Assembly: GCA_049515135.1 (NCBI GenBank)
Contig: JBEKUJ010000015.1
Coordinates: 40,132 to 104,131, forward strand
Origin: Fen-1364 sp049515135
GTDB lineage: Bacteria; Spirochaetota; Spirochaetia; SZUA-6; Fen-1364
Length of the DNA stretch: 64,000 nucleotides
Direction: 5' to 3'
In this document: in pieces, positions 42,251 to 50,162 of the stretch
How the letters are laid out: each line of letters starts with the position of its first letter
How positions within the stretch are numbered: the first letter of the stretch is position 1
The notes under the pieces: model-generated
The model's database searches: none
The model's input: only the letters and a program-made list of their open reading frames with translations
What the model was told of the DNA's origin: nothing
Translations under genes and position numbers: made by a program

Positions 42251-42583
42251 TCAAGGCCAATAATGCCAAGTAACGGTCCAATGGTACGACCAGGCTTGAC
42301 TTGAGTTCTGCTGCCCAACGGTGCAGCACACCGTCTGCTGACCAGGGCTTAGTGTTTCGGTCATCGGTTGATCCCATATATTCGAACCGGTAACTTGCAC
42401 ATGGTCGACTACAATCGTGCGGTTGGTATTGTTGCGCACGTAGATATCTTGTTGACCTTGGGCGAAGCTGTTTTCCGACCAAGTTGAAATCTCACCATTT
42501 GCGAAGACCATCGTGGGGACCACAAGGGTCAGTACAAGTGCGATAGCAAAGACAAGACGCCTTCTAGATCTCCGGTGATTCAT
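42251..42583 (-). CDS. Small secreted protein
   Basis: A 110-residue protein with a basic N-terminus and signal peptide (LVFAIALVLTLVVPTMVFA), then a small beta-rich domain with a CC pair (QQTVCCTVGQQ) and aromatic C-terminus (SYHWTVTWHYWP). AGGAGG precedes ATG 42583. First gene of a two-gene unit downstream of the LuxR-type regulators. Family unknown; the size and sequence suggest a surface or signalling protein. Confidence 0.62.
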   Translation of the reverse strand: MNHRRSRRRLVFAIALVLTLVVPTMVFANGEISTWSENSFAQGQQDIYVRNNTNRTIVVDHVQVTGSNIWDQPMTETLSPGQQTVCCTVGQQNSSQAWSYHWTVTWHYWP

Positions 42584-42751
42584 GAAATCCTCCTGTGCCC
42601 TTGATCGTTTACAGAGGTTGCTCCATGCCCGGCGACGAAGGGCGCGTCGCTCCGTTGAGGGTGTCCCCCTGTTCATGAGCAGCGCAGCCAACAAACAACA
42701 GCGCCTGCTCATACTCTTTGTGGAAGATCGAACAAGCGCGGTCTGCCGGCA

Positions 42752-42775
42752 TCCCCCAAACGGGTGAAGTCAGAA
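42752..42775 (-). repeat. 24-base conserved box, copy downstream of the truncated LuxR gene
   Basis: 21 of 24 bases match the box at 43498-43521; both begin CCCC on the plus strand and contain GGGTGAAGT. Each copy lies about 30 bases past a LuxR-type gene end, and upstream of the next leftward gene. Part of the duplication unit, or a regulator site. Confidence 0.5.
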
Positions 42776-42803
42776 GATTTTTCTGCGCCTTCAGACTGTA
42801 CGC

Positions 42804-43448
42804 TCAAGTCATGGAAACTGAGATAGAAGAGAGGAGGAGCGCGATCAGCTCGCCTTGGCGATGGGTCCCGGTCTTTCTGAAGAGAGAACGGAGTTGGCTC
42901 TTGAGGGTCTCCCGACTCAAATGAAGATGCTCACTGATTTCTGTGAGACTTTTGCCGGCAACCAGGTACTCGGCCAGCCGGGTTTCTGCCGGCGTCAGGC
43001 CAAAGACTATCTGGAGGCGAGTAGTGTTGGTTGGCGCGGTCTTGTCCGCGTGGATGAGGAACAGAACCGCATCGGCCAGCGGCAGGCCGCTTATACTCGC
43101 CTGCCAGCGCAAAGCCTGCACGATGAGTACCGCAGTGTGTCCTTCGCCATCGAGGAGGCGCATTGTTGAACTTTGCTGCGAAACCACAAGAGTCGAGTCA
43201 TCCGACGGCGCAGCTGCCAGAATGTTCACGAACTGTCGTTTTAGCCTCACGCTACGCGGCCCAACGTACCCATTTCGGAGTACAAGGTATTCTGCCTGGC
43301 GCAGCGCCTCCGTGCCTGCTAGGTTTGTGTGTCGCAATACGCCGGTCCTGTCAACCAACAGCACCGGCGCGGAAAGACGATCGACCAGAGCATCCAGGGG
43401 GACAAAATGCGACTGTAAACGCCTCGGGCGAAGCTCCCTGTGTTTCAC
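42804..43448 (-). CDS. LuxR-type HTH regulator, N-terminally short duplicate
   Basis: A 214-residue frame whose residues about 16 to 214 match the C-terminal part of the adjacent 43550-44686 gene. The LuxR helix-turn-helix is at the end (FGLTPAETRLAEYLVAGKS, then LSRETLKSQLRSLFRKTGT). The N-terminal sensing half is missing. A GTG at 43448 could start it, but the site is weak, so it may be a decayed duplicate or a regulator lacking its sensor domain. The duplication extends about 50-65 bases past the stop. Confidence 0.6.
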   Translation of the reverse strand: MKHRELRPRRLQSHFVPLDALVDRLSAPVLLVDRTGVLRHTNLAGTEALRQAEYLVLRNGYVGPRSVRLKRQFVNILAAAPSDDSTLVVSQQSSTMRLLDGEGHTAVLIVQALRWQASISGLPLADAVLFLIHADKTAPTNTTRLQIVFGLTPAETRLAEYLVAGKSLTEISEHLHLSRETLKSQLRSLFRKTGTHRQGELIALLLSSISVSMT

Positions 43449-43497
43449 GGCTAACGAACCTTGCTACCAAATGTCAGCAGCAAGTCAGCGGTCGTCT

Positions 43498-43521
43498 TCC
43501 CCCAGATGGGTGAAGTTAGAA
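43498..43521 (-). repeat. 24-base conserved box, copy downstream of the full LuxR gene
   Basis: Counterpart of the box at 42752-42775, 21 of 24 identical. It lies between the full-length LuxR gene and its shortened duplicate, in the position of a promoter for the latter. Confidence 0.5.
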
Positions 43522-43549
43522 GGTCATTGCCTGCGCGTTAAAACCGTTC

Positions 43550-44686
43550 TCAAGTCATGGAAACTGAGATAGCAGAAAGGAGAATGGCGATCAACTCACC
43601 CTGTCGGCGCGTATCTGTCTTGGTGAACAGGGACCGAAGTTGAGACTTCAGGGTCTCGCGGCCCACTTTCAGTTCTTCGCCAATCTCACTGAGATTCTTA
43701 CCGCTCACTAAGTGCTCGGCCAGCCGTGTTTCTGCCGGCGTAAGTCCGAAAACTATCTGCAGGCGAGCAGCGTTGACAGGCAGTTTTTCGTCGCTACGGA
43801 TCAGAAACAGGACTGCATCGGCGTGTGGCATGCTGATGAGATTCGCCTGGCCGCGCAATCCCTGAACGACCAGTACTGCAGCATGGCCCTCGGCATCGAG
43901 AAGACGCATCGAGGAGCTTGGCTCGGCAGCCACGGTAGATTGTTCATTCGACAACGCCGTTGCCAGCATGTCCGTGAATTGCTGTGCTTGCCTCGCGCTA
44001 CGCGGGTGCACGCGCCCGCCCCGGAGCACCAGGTACTGCGCCCGCCGCAGCGCTTCCTGGCCGGAGGGGTTGCCGTATCGCAACAGGCCGGTTCTATCGA
44101 CCAACAGGATCGGCGTGAAAAGTCGGTCAACGAGTGCATCCAAAGATGCCAAGGTCGATTCTAACCTCCCGATTCGGGCATAGAGACTCATTGCCCGACT
44201 GATATGAGGCAATAGGGGGGTAAGCCGCCTGACTTCTTGTGTGCCGTACTGCCCATCGCGCCGGCCACGCATCACGCCAAGGGTCGCGGTATGTTGAGGC
44301 CCGACAGGAAAGGACAAACCAAGAACAAATCGCGCTCCAAACTTGTCCAAACATTCGTTTACGAGTGCGGAACGCTCGAATGCTTTAGGGTCGCCTGCCG
44401 CCTGCTGGCAGGGGATCCATTGTACAGGATGTTGAATAACGTAAGGCAGGCGCGGATCTTCTGGGGCAAAGTCTGTCAGATACGACTCCAGATCAGCAGG
44501 CCCGTAGCCGACGATGCTGGCGCCCACACACTTTCCGCCTCGATCGATAAGGCCAAATTGGCACCCCCGACTCCGTGAAATTTGCGCCATCCCCTTCATG
44601 GTTTCCACCAGGGCCAGAGGGAGCTCCGCCACTGTGGAATCTCCGATACTTTCGTAGATCTGACCAACGAGGTCAATTGTTTCCAT
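43550..44686 (-). CDS. LuxR-type HTH transcriptional regulator, full length
   Basis: A 378-residue regulator. The N-terminal half (about residues 1-180) is a sensing region with no named domain visible; residues about 195-310 look PAS-like (LVDRLFTPILLVDRTGLLRYGNPSGQEALRR), and the LuxR HTH is C-terminal (FGLTPAETRLAEHLVSGKN, VGRETLKSQLRSLFTKTDT). ATG 44686 has GAGGTG upstream. It probably controls the small exported protein genes downstream, by position. Sequence resembles regulators common in Proteobacteria, which fits transfer. Confidence 0.78.
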   Translation of the reverse strand: METIDLVGQIYESIGDSTVAELPLALVETMKGMAQISRSRGCQFGLIDRGGKCVGASIVGYGPADLESYLTDFAPEDPRLPYVIQHPVQWIPCQQAAGDPKAFERSALVNECLDKFGARFVLGLSFPVGPQHTATLGVMRGRRDGQYGTQEVRRLTPLLPHISRAMSLYARIGRLESTLASLDALVDRLFTPILLVDRTGLLRYGNPSGQEALRRAQYLVLRGGRVHPRSARQAQQFTDMLATALSNEQSTVAAEPSSSMRLLDAEGHAAVLVVQGLRGQANLISMPHADAVLFLIRSDEKLPVNAARLQIVFGLTPAETRLAEHLVSGKNLSEIGEELKVGRETLKSQLRSLFTKTDTRRQGELIAILLSAISVSMT

Positions 44687-44876
44687 TTCACATTCACCTC
44701 TCCCCGAGTTGGTGACTGACAAAGGAGCGGTATCGCCAACTATCTGATAATATGATCAATAAAGTCAGGAATTGACAAATCCGACCCGCACATGAGGAGC
44801 GACGAATCGGAAGGGATTTCCTGGGGTCGCGTAGGAGTAACCCTTCTGCGCGGCCGACTCAAGCGAAGGCAATGAC

Positions 44877-44898
44877 CCGGAACTTATCCGGAACTTAT
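44877..44898. repeat. Perfect tandem 11-base repeat in the hydrolase promoter
   Basis: CCGGAACTTAT occurs twice head to tail (44877-44887, 44888-44898), ending five bases before a TATAGT -10 box. The 11-base period puts both on one helix face, so it may bind an activator dimer. Confidence 0.65.
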
Positions 44899-44902
44899 AT
44901 GG

Positions 44903-44908
44903 TATAGT
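44903..44908 (+). promoter_or_regulatory. -10 box of the secreted hydrolase gene
   Basis: TATAGT, about 24 bases before ATG 44932. No good -35; the tandem repeat occupies that place, as in activator-dependent promoters. Confidence 0.45.
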
Positions 44909-44931
44909 ATTGTCCGGTGGGGAGGACAAAA

Positions 44932-45795
44932 ATGAAAGGTCTCAGGCTGTCAATTATCGCCGTTCTGTTCATTGGATTGTCCGCGGTCGCCGTCCAATCG
45001 CAGGCGCAGGAAAAGCCCGTCTGGGAGCGGGGTCTCGTCTATTACTCCGACAAGGACACCGCTCTCAAGCTGGACATCGCGCGGCCTGCGAACGTCACCG
45101 AGCCGCTCCCTGCGCTCATTTTCCTTCCCATCCCGGCCACCCAGGACAGATCAATGTACGCCTCGCAGGTTGCAAACGCCGCGCAGCGCGGATATGTCGG
45201 AGTCACTCTTGGCTACCATGACATCGAGATCGAAGACCACGGGAAGGCGCGCTACCCGTTTCCCACGCAGCTGCTGGACGTCAAGCGCGCTGTCCGGTGG
45301 CTGAAGCAGAACGCTGAAAAGTACCACATAGATCCCGCGGAGATCGGCGTCATCGGCTGGTCGTATGGAGGATATCTCGCGCTGATGGCAGGTCTGACCG
45401 GACCCGCGGATGGGTTCGAGCCGGCCGGAGACGGCCCGGACACGAAGGTGCAGGCTGTCGTCAGCCTGGCCGGGTTCATCGACTGGACGAAGATGGACGA
45501 AGCTGATGCGTCATGGAGCCTGGGGGGCGCTGCGCAGGACATCCCCGAGGTCTATGCAAAGGCAAGCCCGCTCAACCACGTGACGTCGAACAGTCCAGCG
45601 GTACTCTTGATGTATGGCAGGCGCGATGGCATCGTTCCCTCCGAAGATGCAGTCACCCTGGACCAGAAGCTCGCGGACGCCGGGGCCCAGCATTCCGTTT
45701 ACGTCATCAACGAGGCGGATCACCTTGATGTGTCGGGCTACGTGGACAAGGGGATCGTCTGGAGCTTCCTGGATCAGAACCTGAAGCACAAATGA
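44932..45795 (+). CDS. Secreted alpha/beta-hydrolase (BD-FAE / dienelactone-type esterase)
   Basis: A 287-residue exported hydrolase. Signal peptide of about 26 residues (LSIIAVLFIGLSAVAVQSQA). Fold elements: LPALIFLPIPATQD near 65, DVKRAVRWLKQNAEKYHID near 115, the nucleophile elbow GWSYGG near 145, acid in YGRRDGIVPSEDA near 230 and histidine in ADHLDVSG near 265. The pattern fits BD-FAE carbohydrate-ester esterases or prolyl-oligopeptidase-like hydrolases. GGGGAGG precedes ATG 44932. Confidence 0.85.
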   Translation: MKGLRLSIIAVLFIGLSAVAVQSQAQEKPVWERGLVYYSDKDTALKLDIARPANVTEPLPALIFLPIPATQDRSMYASQVANAAQRGYVGVTLGYHDIEIEDHGKARYPFPTQLLDVKRAVRWLKQNAEKYHIDPAEIGVIGWSYGGYLALMAGLTGPADGFEPAGDGPDTKVQAVVSLAGFIDWTKMDEADASWSLGGAAQDIPEVYAKASPLNHVTSNSPAVLLMYGRRDGIVPSEDAVTLDQKLADAGAQHSVYVINEADHLDVSGYVDKGIVWSFLDQNLKHK

Positions 45796-45817
45796 CGGAC
45801 CCTCGCGTCAGATGAAA

Positions 45818-45845
45818 TTGACAATCGCCTCGCGTGTGATAAGAT
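45818..45845 (+). promoter_or_regulatory. Promoter of the barrel/transglutaminase/lipoprotein operon
   Basis: TTGACA (45818-45823), 16-base spacer, TAAGAT (45840-45845) with an extended TGA upstream. About 65 bases before ATG 45911. Confidence 0.6.
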
Positions 45846-45910
45846 AGAATACAGCAATTACAACGTGACAAGCACAACCCAACTCAGGAAAGATGTTTGG
45901 GAGGTGCCAA

Positions 45911-48067
45911 ATGAGAAAGATCCTCCTCATAGGCCTTGCTCTGATTCTGCTTCCGTGTGTCCTCTTTCCGCAGAATCCGCAACCACTGCTCACGGTTGGG
46001 GCATGGCCGCGGCTGTCATTCCCCAGCCCTCTGGACTCCAACGCCTCGCTCTTCGGCACAGGGGGCGGGGGCAAAGTAGCCGGGGAATACTCCCTCCCGG
46101 TCCTCAATCATTTGCTCTTTGCGGATGCGGCAATAGACTATGGCTACAATCCGGTTTCCGTTTCAGGAATGAGCCTCTCTTTGTTCACAGCCTCCGCGGG
46201 AATCGGAGTCCGATATCCCGTGCTTGAATGGCTGTCGCTGCGCGCTCTGGCCACGACGGGGTACTATTTCGGTCTGGAGAACAGCTCTGGATTCTCGCAT
46301 TCCTCGGGAAACGTCTTTGTCGCCGGCGGTCTGGGCGCAAACTTCTTCATCGGCTCTCCCTTGATCCTGGGAATAGAAGCGTCATATCGACTGTACGGGA
46401 GCCTTGTCCAGACGATCGACGTGAACGTCGGTGTCTCCTACACCCTGCTCTCCGTGCCCAGCCAGGGCGCCACGCCCATCGGCGAGAAGACTCCCGAAAA
46501 GCCCCAGCCCGTGCAACCGCAGCCGGTCCCGCTGAAGGGCGAGCCGCAGGGCAAAGGGCTTACCATTGACAACCTTGCCTTCGAAAACGTCTTCCCCATC
46601 TTCCAGGCCTATTACGACGATCATCCCATAGGCAGGTTCACGCTGATGAACACGGGGAAAACGCCGGTAACTGATGTCACCGTGTCCTTTATCGTCAAGG
46701 AGTACATGGATGCTGCCAAGAAGTGTGCCAGCATCCCTGAGCTGAAGGCAGGCGAATCGAAGAGCGTGGATCTCTACGCGCTCTTCAAAGCCGCCATTCT
46801 CGATATCACCGAGCCGACCAAGGTAGCCGCAGAAATCTCCGTAACCTATACCCAGGACGGGAAGGCGGTATCGCAGAACGAGGCCGAGACGCTGAGGATC
46901 TATGACCGCAACGCCATGATGTGGGATGACAACCGCAAGGCGGCGGCTTTCGTGACCGCAAAAGAGCCCGCGATCCTCGTTTTCTCGAACAACCTCAATG
47001 CGCTGATCAAGCCGAAACTCAATCGCTCCGTTGACCGGAACCTTCAGACTGCAATCGCGTTCCATGACGCCCTGCGACTCTATGGAATCAGCTACGTCTC
47101 CAATCCCCTCACCTCGTACGCGGTTGTTTCCAAGGACAAGCTCGCGGTGGACACGCTGAAGTTCCCTCGGCAGACATTCGAGTACAAGTCCGGTGACTGC
47201 AGCGACCTTACCCTGCTGTACTGCGCCCTGATGGAATCCGTGCAGGTGGAGACCGCTTTCGTCACCATACCGGGCCACATTTTCATGGCGTTCGCCTTGA
47301 AAGCAACTCCGGAGGAAGCACGGGCTGCCTTCGCGCGCTCCGACGAGCTGATCTTCAGGAATGACAAGGTCTGGGTTCCGATAGAGGTCACGGAAAGAGA
47401 CGCCACTTTCCTTCCCGCGTGGCAGGAGGGAGCCAAGGAGTGGCGGGAAAACCTTTCAAGAAATCAAGCGGACCTCTATCCCGTTCACGATGCATGGAAA
47501 ATCTATGAACCCGTCGGCCTGCGCGGCTCGGGGACGCCTCCCGCAATGCCCGATTCATCAAAGATTCTTGCGGATTTCCAGGCCGACGTTTCCCGACACG
47601 TCGAGCTGCAGATTTATGAGAGAGTGGCTGCGCTCCAGGCCGCAATCACGAAAACGAAGGAGAGTCCGAAGTCCCTGAACTCTCTCGGGGTTCTCTATGC
47701 CAGATACGGCCTCCTGGACAAGGCTGAAAGCGCGTTCAAGCGGGCGCTGGAAAAGACAGAGTACGTCCCCGCTCTCGTGAACAGCGGAAGCCTCGCCTAC
47801 CTCGGAGGGGACCTGGAGAAAGCCCTGGGATTCTACCAGCGCGCCTACCAGAAGTCTCCCCTCGACCCTCCCACGCTTGTGGGCATGGCCCGCACAAGCC
47901 AGGACCTCGAAGACTATCGGACGGCCAAGAGAAGCTACGAGGAATTGAAAAAGGTCGCGCCTGATCTCGCCCAGCAGTTCGCCTACCTGGATCTGCGGGG
48001 AGAAGAGGCCACGCGGGCCGCGGAAATCAGCGGCGCCAAGGAGGTGATCATATGGGCAGAGGAGTAA
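45911..48067 (+). CDS. Exported protein: beta-barrel-like N-terminus, transglutaminase-like domain, TPR C-terminus
   Basis: A 718-residue exported protein with signal peptide (LLIGLALILLPCVLFP, no lipobox in the usual place). Residues about 30-180 have the short amphipathic strands of a small outer-membrane-type barrel (LLFADAAIDYGYNPVSVSGM, SAGIGVRYPVLEWLSLRA). A Pro/Gln-rich linker follows, a beta domain about 225-320, then a transglutaminase-like domain with Cys in YKSGDCSDLTLLYCALMES, His in TIPGHIFMAF and Asp in VWVPIEVTERDA (about 430-500). TPRs end it. GGGAGG precedes ATG 45911. It overlaps the lipoprotein gene by 16 bases. Confidence 0.72.
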   Translation: MRKILLIGLALILLPCVLFPQNPQPLLTVGAWPRLSFPSPLDSNASLFGTGGGGKVAGEYSLPVLNHLLFADAAIDYGYNPVSVSGMSLSLFTASAGIGVRYPVLEWLSLRALATTGYYFGLENSSGFSHSSGNVFVAGGLGANFFIGSPLILGIEASYRLYGSLVQTIDVNVGVSYTLLSVPSQGATPIGEKTPEKPQPVQPQPVPLKGEPQGKGLTIDNLAFENVFPIFQAYYDDHPIGRFTLMNTGKTPVTDVTVSFIVKEYMDAAKKCASIPELKAGESKSVDLYALFKAAILDITEPTKVAAEISVTYTQDGKAVSQNEAETLRIYDRNAMMWDDNRKAAAFVTAKEPAILVFSNNLNALIKPKLNRSVDRNLQTAIAFHDALRLYGISYVSNPLTSYAVVSKDKLAVDTLKFPRQTFEYKSGDCSDLTLLYCALMESVQVETAFVTIPGHIFMAFALKATPEEARAAFARSDELIFRNDKVWVPIEVTERDATFLPAWQEGAKEWRENLSRNQADLYPVHDAWKIYEPVGLRGSGTPPAMPDSSKILADFQADVSRHVELQIYERVAALQAAITKTKESPKSLNSLGVLYARYGLLDKAESAFKRALEKTEYVPALVNSGSLAYLGGDLEKALGFYQRAYQKSPLDPPTLVGMARTSQDLEDYRTAKRSYEELKKVAPDLAQQFAYLDLRGEEATRAAEISGAKEVIIWAEE

Positions 48068-49179
48068 AAGCAAGTTTTCTGCCGTTTCTCGTTGCAGCCA
48101 TCCTTCTCCTGGCGGTCGGATGCAGCAATGCGTTGCTTGATTATGTGAAGAAGGCAGCAACTGAAGCGGCCAATCCCGCCGACCCGATAGTAGGGTTGTG
48201 GAAGTACACCGCGGCCGGGAGCAGCGGATCCTTACCACAGTCAAAGGTCATTTCCTACTACGCTAATGGATCATTTCTCAGCAGCTCGATCTCAGGATCA
48301 TCAGGCTCGTATACCGGGGGGAATTCCTGGGGCACCTGGGCCCTCTCTTCAGGGACCTATACGATGACTAACTGGAGCGTTCCGACATCCCTTACCGACC
48401 CCACTCCTGTCATCTCGACGGCGACTCTATCCGCTGACCATTCCACGCTCAGTGTTGTAAAAACGGGTGCTTCTGGGTCGACTCAGGTCTTCAATAAGGT
48501 AGCCGCTCCGGCGGCAGCCGATCCAATTCTGGGACTTTGGCAGTACACCGCGACCGGGAGCAGCGGACAGTTACCTGAGTCGGCAGCTGTTTCCTTCAAG
48601 ACTGATGGATCAACGATGGGCAGCGCGATCTTTGGATCGCCCGGCAACTACGCTGGAGTGATTTATTCGGGCGCCTGGTCCGTCTCCTCAGGGAACTATA
48701 CGTTCACCGTTTATAACGCTCCGACGTCCTCCAGCGACCCCACTCCTACGGGTGCGGGGACGGGAACTCTTTCCCCTGACCACACCACGTTTACTCTCGT
48801 CAACACGGGTGCTTATCCACAGACTATGGTCTACAAGAAAGTAGGCACTCCGGCAACTGACCCGATACTGGGACTTTGGAAGTACACTGCCGCCGGGAGC
48901 AGCGGACCCTACTTACCCGTGTCGGCGGTCACTTCCTTCGATGCCGATGGATCAGCGATGAGCGGCGCGATCAATGGATCGCCCGGCAACTACGCTGGAT
49001 CGATTTATTCGGTCGCCTGGTCCGTCTCCTCAGGGAACTACACGGTCACCGCTTGTAACACTCCGACGTCCTCCAGCGACGCCACTCCCATCACTTCGAC
49101 AGCAACTCTTTCCGCTGACCACACCACGCTCACTGTCCAAACGGGTACTTCTTCGACTGCGATCTACGTGCGGCCATAG
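48052..49179 (+). CDS. Lipoprotein made of three ~113-residue repeats
   Basis: A 375-residue lipoprotein with lipobox LAVGC (Cys 24). After a short linker come three repeats beginning DPIVGLWKYTAAGSSG (residue 44), DPILGLWQYTATGSSG (about 157) and DPILGLWKYTAAGSSG (about 270). The pattern of short beta strands is lipocalin-like. At DNA level the repeat starts are 339 bases apart (48181, 48520, 48859), and repeats 2 and 3 share long identical stretches, implying recent duplication. It overlaps the upstream gene, so the two products probably work together at the cell surface. Confidence 0.82.
   Translation: MGRGVKASFLPFLVAAILLLAVGCSNALLDYVKKAATEAANPADPIVGLWKYTAAGSSGSLPQSKVISYYANGSFLSSSISGSSGSYTGGNSWGTWALSSGTYTMTNWSVPTSLTDPTPVISTATLSADHSTLSVVKTGASGSTQVFNKVAAPAAADPILGLWQYTATGSSGQLPESAAVSFKTDGSTMGSAIFGSPGNYAGVIYSGAWSVSSGNYTFTVYNAPTSSSDPTPTGAGTGTLSPDHTTFTLVNTGAYPQTMVYKKVGTPATDPILGLWKYTAAGSSGPYLPVSAVTSFDADGSAMSGAINGSPGNYAGSIYSVAWSVSSGNYTVTACNTPTSSSDATPITSTATLSADHTTLTVQTGTSSTAIYVRP
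48181..49170 (+). repeat. Three in-frame tandem coding repeats of about 339 bases
   Basis: Repeat starts at 48181, 48520 and 48859. Repeat 3 has an extra codon near its start, so the later parts are 342 bases apart (48633 and 48975 begin the same 25-base string). Copy 1 has diverged most. Confidence 0.85.
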
Positions 49180-49292
49180 TTGCGGTTCAACGGGCAGGGC
49201 ATGGTTCCAGGTATTGCGTATGGGATGACCACAACGGGAAGCGACAGCAGGTTGATTACATTCTAATCGGACTCTATTTGCTCGACCGGCGT

Positions 49293-50162
49293 TCAGGCCG
49301 AGGCAGCCTTCACGGCTCTTTCAAGGAGCGCCTCGCCTCCGATCTTCGCGGCAATCGGAGCAGCCGCCGGGAGCGGTCCTTTCCACCGAAGCGCTTCCAC
49401 TGAGTCGAACAGGCTGGCGTCCGTCCTGAGCGTCGCAAGCCTGAGAAACAGCTGGGCAAGCTCCCAGTTGGACCGCAGGCTCTGCGCCAGTCGCGCAGAG
49501 TTGGCCACCGCAGGGCGCCACTCCGGGTCTTTGACGGGCATGTCTGCCAGGTGCGCATATTTCGAGAGCACAATTGCCGCTGACTTCGCTCCCCAGCCGG
49601 GGATCCCTGGATACCCGTCAGCGCTGTCGCCGACAAGGGCCAGGTAGTCCGGAATGGATCGCGGCGGCACTCCGAACTTCGCCTGGACCCCTGCTTCATT
49701 GCGGATGTGGCCGCCGCGACGGTCAACCTGTACCACCCTGTCACCTGTCACGCATTGGGCCAGGTCCTTGTCCGGCGTCCAGATGCAGACCTTCTGTACT
49801 TCCCCGGCCGCGGCAGCCGCGACAGCCGCTGAAGCCAGGGCGTCATCCGCCTCCATCTCCACCATTGGCCACACGACAAACCCGAACGCGCTCAGCGCCT
49901 CTTCCAGGGGATGGAACTGCGCAAGCAACGCCGGCTCCACGCCTTCACCGGTCTTGTACCCCGGCCATAAGGCGTTTCGAAAAGATTCGATGACGTGATC
50001 CGTTGCAATGCCAAGATGCGTCGCGCCGTCCTCCACCATCTGCAGCAGGGTGTGCAGGACCAGGCGCACTGCCCCGCTGCCGTCGTCCGGCCTGGTGGAG
50101 CGCTTGTTTCCGTAGAAGCAGCGAAACAACTCGTAGGTTCCATCCACCAGGTGGACGATCAC
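49293..50162 (-). CDS. 5'-3' exonuclease / flap endonuclease-like (PolA N-terminal type)
   Basis: A 289-residue stand-alone nuclease of the FEN/5'-3' exonuclease family. Acidic metal-binding residues appear in HLVDGTYELFRCFYG at the start, MEMEADDALASAAV near 105, TPDKDLAQCV near 130 and ALVGDSADGYPGIPGWGAKSA near 175-195, the helix-hairpin-helix region. GTG 50162 overlaps the dehydrogenase stop (GTGA), which couples it to a metabolic gene. Role in repair or replication is expected from the family; the operon link is odd. Confidence 0.88.
   Translation of the reverse strand: MIVHLVDGTYELFRCFYGNKRSTRPDDGSGAVRLVLHTLLQMVEDGATHLGIATDHVIESFRNALWPGYKTGEGVEPALLAQFHPLEEALSAFGFVVWPMVEMEADDALASAAVAAAAAGEVQKVCIWTPDKDLAQCVTGDRVVQVDRRGGHIRNEAGVQAKFGVPPRSIPDYLALVGDSADGYPGIPGWGAKSAAIVLSKYAHLADMPVKDPEWRPAVANSARLAQSLRSNWELAQLFLRLATLRTDASLFDSVEALRWKGPLPAAAPIAAKIGGEALLERAVKAASA

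Larger units (their letters stand above)
44687..44931. other. Divergent intergenic region between LuxR gene and secreted hydrolase
   Basis: 245 bases without a gene. It holds the tandem repeat and -10 box noted below. Near 44741-44754 is a short TGAT / ATCA inverted repeat, a possible regulator site for the leftward gene. Confidence 0.6.
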
